Source: a bacterium (GTDB taxonomy: Bacteria > Actinomycetota > Acidimicrobiia > Acidimicrobiales > Bin134). From it: a DNA stretch of 64,000 nt. Location of the stretch: assembly GCA_028819295.1 (NCBI GenBank), contig JAPPMA010000013.1, positions 30,489 through 94,488 on the forward strand. The letters run 5' to 3'. Position 1 is the first letter of the stretch, and each line of letters begins with the position of its first letter. Shown here one piece after another: positions 1-8,862 of the stretch. Position numbers and translations under genes: made by a program. The notes below the pieces were generated by a model. The model was not told the origin of the DNA, did not search any database, and saw only the letters and a list, made by a program, of their open reading frames with translations.

Positions 1-1001
1 GCTCCAAGAACTCCTCGATGTCGGCGTGCCAAGTCTCCAGGTACACGCAGGCCGCGCCCTTGCGCTTGCCGCCCTGGTTGACGGCGGCCACCGAGCTGTC
101 CAAGGTTTTGAGCCACGGCACGATGCCGTTGGACAGGCCGTTGGTGCCCCGGATGAGCGACCCCTTGGAGCGGATGCGGTGCCAGGCCACGCCGATGCCG
201 CCGGCGAACTTTGACAGCCGGGCGATGTCGGTGTAGCGCTGGTAGATGCCCTCGAGGCTGTCGTCGGGGGAGTCGAGCAGGTAGCACGACGACATCTGGG
301 GGTGGGCGGTGCCGGAGTTGAACAGCGTGGGGCTCGACGGCAGGTAGGCCAGCGAGCTCATCAGGTCGTAGAAGGCGACGGCCTCATCGGCATCGGCCGA
401 GAGGCCGCAGGCCACCCGCAAGAAGAAGTACTGGGGGGTTTCGATCACTTGGCGGGTGTCGGGGTGGCGCAGCAGATAGCGGTCGTACACCGTGCGCAGG
501 CCGAAGAACTCGAAGTTCCGGTCGCGCAGAGAGCTGATGGAGGCGTTGAGGGCGGGGGCGTGCCTTTCGGCGAAGTCGGCCGTCTCGTCGCTGATGAGGC
601 CCAGGCGGTGGCCGGTTTTGACCGACTCGGTGAACCAGGGGATGTTCTGGTTGCGGACCTCTTTGTCGATGCAGGTGGACAGCAGCCGGGCGGCCAGCTT
701 GGAGTAGTTGGGCTCGGTGACGATCAGCCCGGCCGCGGTGCGGATGGACAGCTCGTCGAGCTCCCGGGTGGTGGCCCCGTCGGCCAAAGCGGAGATGGTG
801 CGGGTGGCGACCCGCATCGGGTCGACCCCAACCAGCCCCTCACCGCAGCGGGCCACTGCGTTGACGATCTTGTTGACATCGACAGGCTCGAGGTCGCCGT
901 TGCGCTTGCGCACCCGCATCCCGGTGGCGCTGGCGCCATCCTGGTCGGCATCGGCACCATTTGTGCTTACTGCTGCCAGTGGCTCCTGTATGAGTGTCAT
1001 C
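1..1001 (-). CDS. nrdA: Ribonucleoside-diphosphate reductase large subunit, N-terminal part (runs off left edge)
   Basis: Reading leftward from an ATG at 1001, about 333 codons are open to the window edge. The product would reduce ribonucleotides to deoxyribonucleotides in the cytosol. The first ~90 residues after a short variable leader read MRVRKRNGDLEPVDVNKI, an ATP-cone typical of the allosteric activity site. The class I alpha-chain barrel follows, with the family stretches FGLRTVYDRYLL, SSPTLFNSGT and SSCYLL, the last containing the first redox cysteine. The start is supported by GGGGGAG about 4 bases upstream. The catalytic radical cysteine and C-terminal redox pair lie outside the window. 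No nrdB or nrdR is visible. Family assignment is firm; the class (I versus II) is judged only from the N-terminal half. Confidence 0.88.
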
Positions 1002-1052
1002 GGTCTCCCCCTGAGAACGAGGCTGTTCTGCGGTCAGCGCCAAGTTCTCAAA

Positions 1053-1064
1053 GTGTAATTACAC
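1053..1064. promoter_or_regulatory. Perfect 12-bp palindrome upstream of nrdA
   Basis: GTGTAATTACAC is a perfect inverted repeat 52 bases upstream of the nrdA start, in a 157-base gap that is more AT-rich than its flanks. NrdR boxes are about 16 bp palindromes built on ACAC...GTGT-type arms, usually in pairs before ribonucleotide reductase genes. This site has related but inverted arms (GTGT...ACAC) and I see no clear second copy, so it is only a candidate operator. The rest of the gap (1065-1158) holds no gene. Confidence 0.3.
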
Positions 1065-1158
1065 AGGGCAAATTACGCAATAGTCACTGCGGCTTAGGTC
1101 TGTGACCAGCAACTTTAGAATGGGGCAGAGAAAAATCAGGTGTGTGGGCGCGCGCGGG

Positions 1159-2199
1159 CTAGGCCTCTCGAACGGTCAATTCGGTGGCTTTGAGGGCGGC
1201 CCAGCACTTCGATCCGGCGCTCAGGCCGAGCTCGTTGGCAGCCTGGGATGTGACCCACGCATGGCAGGGCGCCGGGGCCCCCAACAGCACCCTTACCCGG
1301 CCTCCTTCGGGCTGTACATGGGCCACCTGCGCCTCCCAGGTATTGCGCGCGCTGGTGTGGGGCTGCGTGGCCGACAAGGTGATGGCCGCGGGGGAGAAGG
1401 TGACCAGCACCGGCCCGGTCATGGGTGTGGCCGTGATGAGAGCGAGCCCGCAGTCGAGGGCCACGCGGGTGCCGGTGGCATGGCCGGCGAGGAGGTTGAT
1501 GTCCAAGAGCCCGGCGATCCACGGGGTTTGGGGATCGGCCGCCACTTCCTCGGGGGCGCCGGCCTGCACAATCCGTCCCTGCTCCATGACCAGAAGCTGG
1601 TCGGCCATGATCCGGGCCTCCACCGGATCATGGGTGATGAGAACTCGAGTGGCGGAAATGTCGGCCAGCAGGTGGCGCATGTCGGTGCGGGTCTTGGCGT
1701 CGAGAGAAGCGAGGGACTCGTCCAGCAGGAGCACTTGGGCCTGGCAGGCTGCGGCCCTGGCCAAGCCCACCCGCTGGGCCTGGCCCCCGGAAAGCTGGGC
1801 GGGGCGCAGATGGGCCAAGTCGGCCAGCCCCACCTTGTGCAGCCACGCCTCAGCTTGCCGGCGGGCCGGTCGGGTGGCCAGGCCCGCGCACCGGATGCCA
1901 AAGGCCACGTTGTCCACCACGCTGAGGTGGGGAAACAGCAGGTTGTGCTGGCTGTGCAGGGCGATGGGCCGGCGGTCGGGGGGCACCCGGATGCCTTGGG
2001 CGGGATCGTCGACCACCTGGCCGGCCAACAAGACTCGGCCCTGTCGCACTGGAATCAAACCGGCGAGCGCATGGACGAGGGTTGTCTTGCCCGCGCCGTT
2101 TGGTCCGACGATGGCGGTGCAGGTTCCCGCCGGGGCGTCGAAGGTGGCTTGGATGGAGAAGTCGCCGTCAACGGAACCGATTTCGGCTTGCACACTCAC
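1159..2199 (-). CDS. modC: Molybdate ABC transporter ATP-binding protein
   Basis: 346-residue ABC ATPase that would power molybdate import at the inner face of the membrane. Visible motifs: Walker A GPNGAGKTT (residues 32-40), Q-loop region HSQHN (82-86), signature LSGGQ (136-140) and Walker B VLLLDE (156-161). About 110 residues after the ATPase core match a molybdate-type TOBE domain. Its start overlaps the modB stop by 4 bp, so modA, modB and modC are translationally coupled. The specificity call (molybdate rather than sulfate) rests on gene order with modA and modB and the single C-terminal TOBE-like region. Confidence 0.9.
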   Translation of the reverse strand: MSVQAEIGSVDGDFSIQATFDAPAGTCTAIVGPNGAGKTTLVHALAGLIPVRQGRVLLAGQVVDDPAQGIRVPPDRRPIALHSQHNLLFPHLSVVDNVAFGIRCAGLATRPARRQAEAWLHKVGLADLAHLRPAQLSGGQAQRVGLARAAACQAQVLLLDESLASLDAKTRTDMRHLLADISATRVLITHDPVEARIMADQLLVMEQGRIVQAGAPEEVAADPQTPWIAGLLDINLLAGHATGTRVALDCGLALITATPMTGPVLVTFSPAAITLSATQPHTSARNTWEAQVAHVQPEGGRVRVLLGAPAPCHAWVTSQAANELGLSAGSKCWAALKATELTVREA

Positions 2200-3050
2200 G
2201 GCGGGGATGCCTCAGCCGAGGTTGGCGATCGGGGGGTGCGGGGGGCGGTCCAGCGGTGGCGCAGGCCGATGAGGATGAGCAGCGACACTCCGATGAGCAG
2301 CACCGACATGGCGATGGCCGCCTCGGGCTGGCCGGCCTCGTTGGCCTGGGCGATGGCCAGCGGCAGCGTGCGGGTGCGGCCCGGGTGGTTGCCTGCGAAG
2401 GTGATGGTGGCCCCGAACTCGCCCAGGGCCCGGGCCCACGACAGGGTGGCCCCCGCGGCCAGCGACGGGGCCAGCAGAGGCAGGGTGATCCGGCGCAGCA
2501 CGGTCCAGCGCCCGGCGCCCAGCGTGGAGGCGGCCGACTCCAGCCGGGGGTCGAGCTGGCGCAGCCCGGCCTCGGCGGTGATCACGAAGAACGGCATCGA
2601 CACGAACGCCGCGGCGATCACTGCGCCCGCGGTGGTGCCGATGAGGGTGTCCAAGCCGAACCAGTTGTGCAGCGCCCGGCCGATGAGCCCCCGGCGGCCG
2701 AGGGCGAAGAACAGGGCGATGCCGCCCACCACCGGGGGCAGCACCATGGGCAGCAGCACGACGGCTCGCACCAGTGCCCGACCCCGGAACGACAGCCGGG
2801 CCAGCACCCAGGCCAGGGGCAGCCCGAGTGCAACCGATATCGCCGCGGCCAGAAGCGACACCACCACCGACACCCGGAGGGCCTCCAGGGTGGCGGCTTG
2901 GCCCAGCGTGGTGCCCAGCGACGACCAGGGGGTGCGCTGCAACAGGCCCACCAGGGGCAGCGCCAAAATGGCCACTGCGATGACGGCCATCACCACAACC
3001 GCTATCGGCGGTCGGCGATTCGGCTCTCCGGACGCGTGACGGTCGGTCAT
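2196..3050 (-). CDS. modB: Molybdate ABC transporter permease
   Basis: 284-residue integral membrane protein with about six hydrophobic helices. The cytoplasmic EAA loop is clear (EAASTLGAGRW followed by ITLPLLAPSL and ALGEFGATITFAG), the coupling segment that contacts ModC in this family. It forms the membrane channel for molybdate or tungstate. It overlaps modA upstream and modC downstream by 4 bp each, so the three are one transcription unit. Length is slightly above the usual 220-270 residues because of a short N-terminal extension before the first helix. Confidence 0.9.
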   Translation of the reverse strand: MTDRHASGEPNRRPPIAVVVMAVIAVAILALPLVGLLQRTPWSSLGTTLGQAATLEALRVSVVVSLLAAAISVALGLPLAWVLARLSFRGRALVRAVVLLPMVLPPVVGGIALFFALGRRGLIGRALHNWFGLDTLIGTTAGAVIAAAFVSMPFFVITAEAGLRQLDPRLESAASTLGAGRWTVLRRITLPLLAPSLAAGATLSWARALGEFGATITFAGNHPGRTRTLPLAIAQANEAGQPEAAIAMSVLLIGVSLLILIGLRHRWTAPRTPRSPTSAEASPP

Positions 3051-3781
3051 GGGGAATCGAATCCGTGACTCCAGAGGATGCGGTGGCCGTCGGGGCCGAG
3101 GACGAAGTCCACGAAATCGGCGGCCACGGCCCGGTCGCTGACCGCGGCCACTGGGTAGTCGTTGAACCGATTCTGGAGGCCGAGGGGCACTGCGATCACT
3201 TTGTCGCCTCCGGCAGCCACGTCGGATGCGTATACCAACCCGGCGTCGGCCTCGCCCAACATCACCTTGGTTAGTACCGCTCGTACACTGGTCTCCTCGG
3301 TATCGGCGTCGATGTTTACCCCAGCATCGTCAAGCACGGTCTCGGCCAAAGCCCCGCAGGGGACTTCGGGAGCGCACACCGCGAGGACGAGCTCGGCGTC
3401 GGCCAGGTCTACCAGCCCGGTGACATCGCCGGGGTTGTCAGCCGGAACCACCAGGGCCAGCCGGTTGCGTGCGAACAACACCGGGGATGTCGCGGTGCGC
3501 CCAGCGTTGACCACTCGATTCATGTTGACGGTGTCGGCCGATGCGAACACATCGGCTTGGGCACCGGCAGAAATCTGGGTGGCCAGCCGGGCGCTGCCCG
3601 CGAAGCTGAGCTTTACGTCGAAGCCGGGATTGGCGGCCTCGTACTCCTCGGCCAAATCCTCGAACGCTTCCGACAGCGATGCCGCCGCGTACACGGTCAC
3701 AATCGTGTCATCATCTCCGCCGCATCCCGCCGATATCCAGGCCAGAACCCCGGCGAGCAAACCGAGGCCCAGTGTGCGCAT
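3047..3781 (-). CDS. modA: Molybdate-binding lipoprotein
   Basis: 244-residue periplasmic-binding-type protein. The N-terminus is a lipoprotein signal with a cleavage box ending in SAGC (Cys 19), then an acidic GGDDD linker. The mature part begins VTVYAAASLSEAF, the ModA hallmark in which Ser/Ala residues bind the oxyanion, and later has the usual FAGSARLATQI and GAQADVFASAD segments. It captures molybdate outside the cell and delivers it to ModBC. It starts one base downstream of the valS stop, so the mod genes probably share the valS transcript. No Mo-responsive ModE gene or Moco riboswitch is visible. Confidence 0.9.
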   Translation of the reverse strand: MRTLGLGLLAGVLAWISAGCGGDDDTIVTVYAAASLSEAFEDLAEEYEAANPGFDVKLSFAGSARLATQISAGAQADVFASADTVNMNRVVNAGRTATSPVLFARNRLALVVPADNPGDVTGLVDLADAELVLAVCAPEVPCGALAETVLDDAGVNIDADTEETSVRAVLTKVMLGEADAGLVYASDVAAGGDKVIAVPLGLQNRFNDYPVAAVSDRAVAADFVDFVLGPDGHRILWSHGFDSP

Positions 3782-3782
3782 G

Positions 3783-6323
3783 TCAGGCCGCGGACTCGGT
3801 TTCCAGCTCCGCGGTCACCGACAGCTCCGGGCCCACCGCGGTGAGCAGCTCTCGGCACCGCCCGGCGTCGGCCACGTCGTCGGCCACCTGCTCCAAAACG
3901 GCCAGCCGCTCGGCGGTGTCGGTGACCGTGGCGGTGGTGACCACGGTGGCCAGGCGCACCTTGGCGTCGCTCTTGATGCGGCGGATCTCCCGCAGGGCAT
4001 CGGCCGCCATTGCCGTGGCCTCGGGGTTCACATCGCCGGCCGCATCCCGCAGCCCGGCCCCGACGGGCCAGGGGGAGCGATGCACCGAGCCTTCCTGCCA
4101 CCACGACCACACTTCTTCGGTCACATAGGGGAGGAACGGGGCGAACAGCTTGAGGTAGGCGGTGAGGGCCGTCTCCAGGGTGTATCGGGCCGACTCGCCC
4201 GCCGCCCCGCCCCGGCCGCCGTAGGCCCGGTTCTTCACCAGCTCCAGGTAGTCGTCGGTGAACGACCAGAACGACGTCTCGGTGCTCTCCAAGGCTCGGG
4301 CGTAGTCGCCCTTGTCGAAGGCGGCGGTGGCGTCGTCGATGAGGGCGGCCAAGTGGGAGAGCAGGGCCCGGTCGAGGGTCTCGGTGGCCTGGGCATTGGC
4401 GGCCGGCTCCTGGCCCAGCACGAACCGGCTGGCGTTGAGGATCTTCACCGCCAGGCGCCGGCCCACCTTCATCTGGCCCTCCTCGAAGGCGGTGTCGGTG
4501 CCGGGCCGACCGGACGAGGCCCAGTAGCGCAGCGCGTCGGCGCCGAAGGCCTCCAGGGTGTCCATCGGGGTGACCACGTTGCCCTTCGACTTGGACATCT
4601 TCTTGCGATCGGGGTCGAGCACCCAGCCGGAGATGGCCGCGGTGGACCACGGCAGCCCGCCGTGCTCGAAGTGGGCCCGGGTCACGGTGGCGAACAGCCA
4701 AGTGCGGATGATCTCGTGGGCCTGGGGGCGCAGGTCCATGGGGAAGGTGCGCTCGAACAGGTCGGGGTCGTCCTCCCAATAGCAGGCGATCTGGGGGCTG
4801 AGCGAGGAGGTGGCCCAGGTGTCCATCACGTCGGGGTCGGCGGCGAACCCGCCGGGCTGGCCCCGCTGTTCTTCCCGGTAGCCGGGGGGAGTGTCGGAGG
4901 AGGGGTCGATGGGGAGGCTGGCCTCATCCGCCGCGATGGGGTGGTGGTAGTCGGGCTGGCCGTCGGCGTCGAGCGGATACCAGATGGGAAAGGGCACGCC
5001 GAAGAAGCGCTGGCGGCTGATGAGCCAGTCGCCGTTCAGCCCGCCCACCCAGTTCTCATAGCGCACCCGCATGTGCTCGGGCACCCAGTTCAGCTCCCGG
5101 CCCCGCTGGATGAGGGCGTCGCGCAGGGCCTCGTCGCGCCCGCCGTTGCGGATGTACCACTGGCGGGAGGTGACGATCTCCAGGGGGCGCTGTCCCTTCT
5201 CGAAGAACTTCACCGGGTGGGTGATGGGCTGGGGCTCGCCGATCAGCTCGCCCGACTCTTCGAGGAGCTCGACCGTGCGCTGCTGGGCGCCGTGGATGGT
5301 GCGCCCGGCGATCTCGGCGTAGGGGGCGGGATCGACGCCGGAGGGGGCGTCGGCCACCAGGCGGCCGCCCCGGTCGACGACGGCCCGCACCGGCAGGTTC
5401 AACTCCCGCCACCAGGTCACGTCGGTGGTGTCGCCGAAGGTGCAGATCATGGCTGCGCCGGTGCCCTTGTCGGGGTCGGCCAGCTCATGGGCCAACATGG
5501 GCACCGCAGCCTTGAAAAGGGGGGTGGTGATGGTCTGGCCGAACAACCGCTGATAGCGCTGGTCGTCGGGGTGGGCCACCACGGCCACGCAGGCGGCCAA
5601 CAGTTCCGGGCGGGTGGTGTCGATCAGCAGATCGCGGCCGTCGGGGAGGTGGAAGGCCAGGCGGTGGTAGGCGCCGGGGCGCTCCCGGTCCTCCAGCTCG
5701 GCTTGGGCCACCGCGGTGCGGAAGGTCACGTCCCACAGGCTGGGGGCCTCTTGCTGATAGGCCTCGCCCCGCGCCAGGTTGCGCAGGAAGGCCCGCTGGG
5801 AGGCTCGGCGACTGCGCCCGTCGATGGTGGCGTAGGTGAGGCTCCAGTCGATGGACAGGCCGAGGCGGCGCCAGAGCTCCTCGAAGGCCTGCTCGTCGGT
5901 GGCGGTGAGCTGCTCGCACAGCTCGACGAAGTTGCGCCGGGAGATGGGAAGCTGGTCTTTGCCGGACTTGTCGGGAGGCTGGAAGTGTGGATCGTAGGGG
6001 AGGGAGGGGTCGCAGCGCACGCCGAAGTAGTTCTGCACCCGGCGCTCGGTGGGCAGGCCGTTGTCGTCCCAGCCCATGGGGTAGTACACCTGTTTGCCCT
6101 GCATTCTGTGGTAGCGGGCCAGGGTGTCGGTGTGGGTGTAGCTGAAGATGTGGCCCACGTGGAGGCTGCCGCTGACGGTGGGGGGCGGGGTGTCGATGGA
6201 GTAGACCTGGTCGCGGGTCGCGGTGCGGTCGAACCTGTACGTGCCGCCGGCTTCCCAGGTTTCGTCCCACTTGGCTTCTAGGCCCTCGAGCACGGGCTTC
6301 TCGGGGACGTTGCGGGGGGTCAT
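3783..6323 (-). CDS. valS: Valyl-tRNA synthetase
   Basis: About 846-residue class I aminoacyl-tRNA synthetase that charges tRNA-Val. The HIGH-equivalent is HVGH (within SGSLHVGHIFSYTHTDT) and the KMSKS loop is present (DRKKMSKSKGNVV). PMGWDDNGLPTERRVQNYF and GVRCDPSLPYDP mark the shorter ValS type found in some actinobacteria; the terminal part is an anticodon-binding domain without the long C-terminal coiled coil. I chose the ATG at 6323 (MTPRNVPEKP). An in-frame start at 6413 would add 30 low-complexity residues and overlap psuG by 47 bp. It is followed one base later by modA. Confidence 0.93.
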   Translation of the reverse strand: MTPRNVPEKPVLEGLEAKWDETWEAGGTYRFDRTATRDQVYSIDTPPPTVSGSLHVGHIFSYTHTDTLARYHRMQGKQVYYPMGWDDNGLPTERRVQNYFGVRCDPSLPYDPHFQPPDKSGKDQLPISRRNFVELCEQLTATDEQAFEELWRRLGLSIDWSLTYATIDGRSRRASQRAFLRNLARGEAYQQEAPSLWDVTFRTAVAQAELEDRERPGAYHRLAFHLPDGRDLLIDTTRPELLAACVAVVAHPDDQRYQRLFGQTITTPLFKAAVPMLAHELADPDKGTGAAMICTFGDTTDVTWWRELNLPVRAVVDRGGRLVADAPSGVDPAPYAEIAGRTIHGAQQRTVELLEESGELIGEPQPITHPVKFFEKGQRPLEIVTSRQWYIRNGGRDEALRDALIQRGRELNWVPEHMRVRYENWVGGLNGDWLISRQRFFGVPFPIWYPLDADGQPDYHHPIAADEASLPIDPSSDTPPGYREEQRGQPGGFAADPDVMDTWATSSLSPQIACYWEDDPDLFERTFPMDLRPQAHEIIRTWLFATVTRAHFEHGGLPWSTAAISGWVLDPDRKKMSKSKGNVVTPMDTLEAFGADALRYWASSGRPGTDTAFEEGQMKVGRRLAVKILNASRFVLGQEPAANAQATETLDRALLSHLAALIDDATAAFDKGDYARALESTETSFWSFTDDYLELVKNRAYGGRGGAAGESARYTLETALTAYLKLFAPFLPYVTEEVWSWWQEGSVHRSPWPVGAGLRDAAGDVNPEATAMAADALREIRRIKSDAKVRLATVVTTATVTDTAERLAVLEQVADDVADAGRCRELLTAVGPELSVTAELETESAA

Positions 6324-6366
6324 CGCCTGGTCATCGTACTGTTGTATTGGCGGCGGGTTGCAGTCG

Positions 6367-7338
6367 TTACGCGTGGGGGTTGTTGGCACCACCCCCTTCG
6401 TCTTGGGACTCACAAGGCGATGTGAGGTGCTGGGCGATCAGCGCGGCGACCCTCGCGTTGTTGAGCACCAGCTCTTTGTTCGCTTCCAGGCTCTCGCCGT
6501 CGGTTGCATCGACGAGCCATTGCAGCAGGAATGGGGTGAGTTCTTTGCCGCTGATGCCCTCAGCATCGGCGGCAACGCACGCTTGGGCGATTGCCGCCTC
6601 GATGCGGTCGGCAGGGATCGCGGCGTGTTGTGGGATGGGGTTCGCGATCACGGCACCGCGGGCTGGGTCGAGGCTCCAGTGGGTGTGAAGGTAGCCGCCG
6701 ACGGCTTCGGGACTGTCCAACTGGAGGTTGACCCCGTGGGGACTGTCGATGCTGTAGAAGGACGGGAGCGTCGCCGTCTGGTAGCCGACGATCGGGACAC
6801 CAAGGGTCTCTAGGTACTCGGTGGTCTTGGCGACGTCGAGGATCGACTTGAAGCCTGCGGACACAACGGCCACGGGGGTGCGGGCGAGCTCTTCGAGGTC
6901 GCCGCTGATGTCGAAGCTGTGTTGCGCGCCGCGGTGGACGCCGCCGATCCCGCCCGTGGCGAAGATCTTGATGCCGGCGAGAGCGGCGAGCCTCATCGTT
7001 GCCGCGACGGTGGTACCGCCAGTTTGACCAAGGTGGAACGACGCGGCGAGATTCTGGTTGCCGATCTTGACGAGCTCCGGGCCGGGCTGGCCGAGCCGGT
7101 CAAGCTCCTCGTCGGCGAGTCCGATGCGGGCGACGCCGTCGACGACCGCGATCGTGGCTGGGGTTGCGCCGTTGGCGCGAACGGCTGCTTCCACGCGGCG
7201 GGCGGTCTCGACGTTGTCAGGTGCGGGCATTCCGTGGGTGATGATGGTGGACTCGAGGGCGACGATCGCCTCCTGGTTGGCGGCCGCGGCGGCGACCTCG
7301 TCGCTGAGCACTATGTGGGACGTGTGCTGCAAGTTCAA
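6367..7338 (-). CDS. psuG: Pseudouridine-5'-phosphate glycosidase
   Basis: 323-residue enzyme that splits pseudouridine 5'-phosphate into uracil and ribose 5-phosphate. Strongly conserved family segments are visible: ALESTIITHGMPAPDN near the N-terminus, KIGNQNLA, GGTTVAATM, FATGGIGGVHRGA, and the later PIPQHAAIP and EGISGKELTPFLL. It lies 23 bp after psuK, so the pair forms the usual PsuK/PsuG route that salvages pseudouridine from RNA turnover. The gap to valS is 43 bp. A start codon 32 residues from the first conserved block fits the family's usual length of about 310 residues. Confidence 0.93.
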   Translation of the reverse strand: MNLQHTSHIVLSDEVAAAAANQEAIVALESTIITHGMPAPDNVETARRVEAAVRANGATPATIAVVDGVARIGLADEELDRLGQPGPELVKIGNQNLAASFHLGQTGGTTVAATMRLAALAGIKIFATGGIGGVHRGAQHSFDISGDLEELARTPVAVVSAGFKSILDVAKTTEYLETLGVPIVGYQTATLPSFYSIDSPHGVNLQLDSPEAVGGYLHTHWSLDPARGAVIANPIPQHAAIPADRIEAAIAQACVAADAEGISGKELTPFLLQWLVDATDGESLEANKELVLNNARVAALIAQHLTSPCESQDEGGGANNPHA

Positions 7339-7361
7339 TTCATCTCCTGGGGGTTGCCGGC

Positions 7362-8243
7362 CTACTGGGGGCCGGGGGCGAGTTCGGTTGCGATGGCTGC
7401 GGCTTGCTCAGTGGCGAGCTCGACGAGTTCGTCGGGGCCGGTGAGGTTGCAGAATCCCCTAACGAGTGCTGCGGTGAACGCGTCACCCGCGCCGGTCGTG
7501 CTGAGCGCGCGAACCCGGGGCGCCGAGAGGAACCCGCCGCCGCCTTCTTGGTCGGCCCAGACGACGCCGTCGGGTCCGAGCGTCAAGTAGACGGCGGCGA
7601 CACCAGCGTCCAGGAGCCACTGAGCGGCTCGGCGGGCTGTGTCGGTGTTGTGAATGTCGATCCCGGTGAGCGCGGTCGCCTCGGCGCGGTTTGGCTTCAG
7701 CGTGTGGACGCGATCCAGATAGGGCCGAATCCGGGGTGCCTTGGCCACCGAGGTTGTGTCGACGAACACGGTAGGGGAGAGGCTGGTGATCTCATCGAGG
7801 GCCTCGTCACCGAGGTTGCAGTCCACAGCCACAACCCTGGCGTGGCGCAAGAGCTCGGTGCGCGCCGCGATGGCTTTGCGGTCCACGACTGCGGTGATGG
7901 CCATATCGTTGACGGCCATGATGAGCTCGCCGTTGGCGTCAACGATCGACAGGTAGGTGGCCGTCGGGTGCTGGGAGGTCCACAGCACCGACGACAGATC
8001 AACACCGCTTGCTGATGTGCGGTTGTGGATGAGTTGGCCGTGGTCGTCCTCTCCGAGGGCGGTTACCAGGTGGGTTTGGAGTCCGGTCGCGGCGAGACTC
8101 GCGGCGATGTTGCGGCCGACGCCGCCAGCCGAGATCGCGACGGCACCAGGGTTCGATTCGTGGGGCAGGGGTGGTGTGGAGCATCGGCCCTCGATGTCGA
8201 CGTTCGCTCCGCCAATGACGACAACATAGGGCTCGTCGGCCAA
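7362..8243 (-). CDS. psuK: Pseudouridine kinase, PfkB family
   Basis: 293-residue ribokinase-fold enzyme, predicted to phosphorylate pseudouridine at the 5' position. It has the PfkB signature 1 region (GGVGRNIAASLA) and signature 2 (TTGAGDAFTAAL) with the catalytic Asp in GAGD. The neighbouring psuG fixes the substrate by context. The predicted start is a TTG at 8243. Many actinobacterial homologues carry an N-terminal winged helix-turn-helix before this point; here only its end remains upstream, without a start codon in frame (see 8244-8324). The kinase domain itself looks complete. Confidence 0.85.
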   Translation of the reverse strand: MADEPYVVVIGGANVDIEGRCSTPPLPHESNPGAVAISAGGVGRNIAASLAATGLQTHLVTALGEDDHGQLIHNRTSASGVDLSSVLWTSQHPTATYLSIVDANGELIMAVNDMAITAVVDRKAIAARTELLRHARVVAVDCNLGDEALDEITSLSPTVFVDTTSVAKAPRIRPYLDRVHTLKPNRAEATALTGIDIHNTDTARRAAQWLLDAGVAAVYLTLGPDGVVWADQEGGGGFLSAPRVRALSTTGAGDAFTAALVRGFCNLTGPDELVELATEQAAAIATELAPGPQ

Positions 8244-8324
8244 GACGTAGCCGCGCCCCCTTGCTTTGCCTCGAGCCGTGAGGTTGTTGATGTGGGTCGC
8301 GACCGATGAGCGGGTGATGCCGAC
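8244..8324 (-). pseudogene. Remnant of an N-terminal winged-HTH domain of psuK
   Basis: In the psuK frame, the 27 codons directly upstream of the TTG start read VGITRSSVATHINNLTARGK and then ARGRGYV. This is the recognition helix and wing of the HTH domain often fused to PsuK-type kinases. Farther upstream the frame turns into unrelated proline-rich residues with no ATG, GTG or TTG, so the first half of the domain is missing. I infer a 5' truncation at the edge of the rearranged 8.3-8.9 kb zone. It is possible that translation starts at an unrecognised codon. Confidence 0.6.
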
Positions 8325-8375
8325 ACTGTAATGCGGGGCATAATTGGCCGGAGGCTGAGGGAGGGCCCATAGCCA

Positions 8376-8658
8376 TGAGCATTCCGGTCGTGGACCTGAA
8401 TGGCCCTCGCGACGCGGTCGTGCGCCAGATCGATGACGCTCTACTCGTCACCGCGTGGCTCTCCCTGCAACCAAGCGGGCCCGGCGCGAACACCGCTATG
8501 CGATTGCGTTCTTCCATCTACCGAACTGGCACACCGAGGTGACGCCAATCGAAACCTGCGTCAGTGCAACCAACCCGGCTAGATATGGCACTGTGGAAGC
8601 CGGGCCGCGGCTTCAGGCAAAGTTCAATTCTGCGTACGGGGGTAAGCCCCTAGCTTGA
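8376..8658 (+). pseudogene. 2-oxoglutarate/Fe(II) oxygenase (isopenicillin N synthase-like), internally deleted
   Basis: An ATG at 8376 begins MSIPVVDLNGPRDAVVRQID, a typical N-terminus of this superfamily. After about 23 residues the frame becomes meaningless and stops at 8543. In another frame, from about 8440 to 8658, the C-terminus of the same family appears: HRVALPATKRARREHRYAIA, then FFHLPNWHTEV, CVSATNPARYG and LQAKF. The HRV at its start corresponds to the family's distal Fe-binding histidine region. The roughly 220 residues between the two ends, including the HxD ligands, are gone, so the gene is dead. Confidence 0.7.
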
Positions 8659-8860
8659 ATTGGCGGGGTTATGGGCGTAGTGGTTGGGGTCTTGGCCGCG
8701 TATTAGGCGGATGTCGAGGCGGGGGTTGAAATTGCCGATGGTCTTGGTTTCCCCGTGCCAGATGTCGTCGCAGTGGGAGCTGGCGTAGTGGACGGCGATG
8801 GCTCGGCGCAGATCGTCGGTGCGGTTGAAGCTGGAGCCGTGGACGAGCAGGGGATCGTCG
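8649..8860 (-). pseudogene. 3' fragment of a phytanoyl-CoA dioxygenase gene
   Basis: Read on the minus strand this encodes PLLVHGSSFNRTDDLRRAIA, VHYASSHCDDIWHGETKTIG and NFNPRLDIRLIRGQDPNH, then a short tail to a TAG at 8649. It matches the last ~60 residues of the complete phyH gene at 23406-24263, with about 16 mismatches in ~175 aligned bases by eye. Homology stops at 8855, a few bases from the P450 stop codon. It has no start and lacks most of the gene, including the HxD iron ligands. Together with 23406 onward it forms a direct repeat around the catabolic island. Confidence 0.8.
8678..8855 (-). repeat. Left copy of the phyH-derived direct repeat
   Basis: This ~178 bp segment and 23407-23584 are in the same orientation and about 91% identical by eye. 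They lie on either side of the hpa/aldoxime gene island, 14.7 kb apart. Such a pair could arise from duplication at insertion and could support recombinational loss of the island. Confidence 0.75.
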
Positions 8861-8862
8861 TG

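Noticed and set aside
302..1105. 267-codon plus-strand frame opposite nrdA
   Set aside because: The minus-strand product is an unmistakable ribonucleotide reductase N-terminus with a good ribosome-binding site; the plus-strand one is compositional noise.
1102..3068. Long plus-strand frames opposite modC and modB
   Set aside because: They contain no recognisable domain, whereas the minus-strand genes have complete ABC motifs and coupled starts.
3162..6281. A 1039-codon plus-strand open frame antisense to valS
   Set aside because: Low-complexity Gly/Val/Ala/Pro-rich product with no family signal. It is the usual long shadow frame opposite a GC-rich gene, and valS on the other strand has all catalytic motifs.
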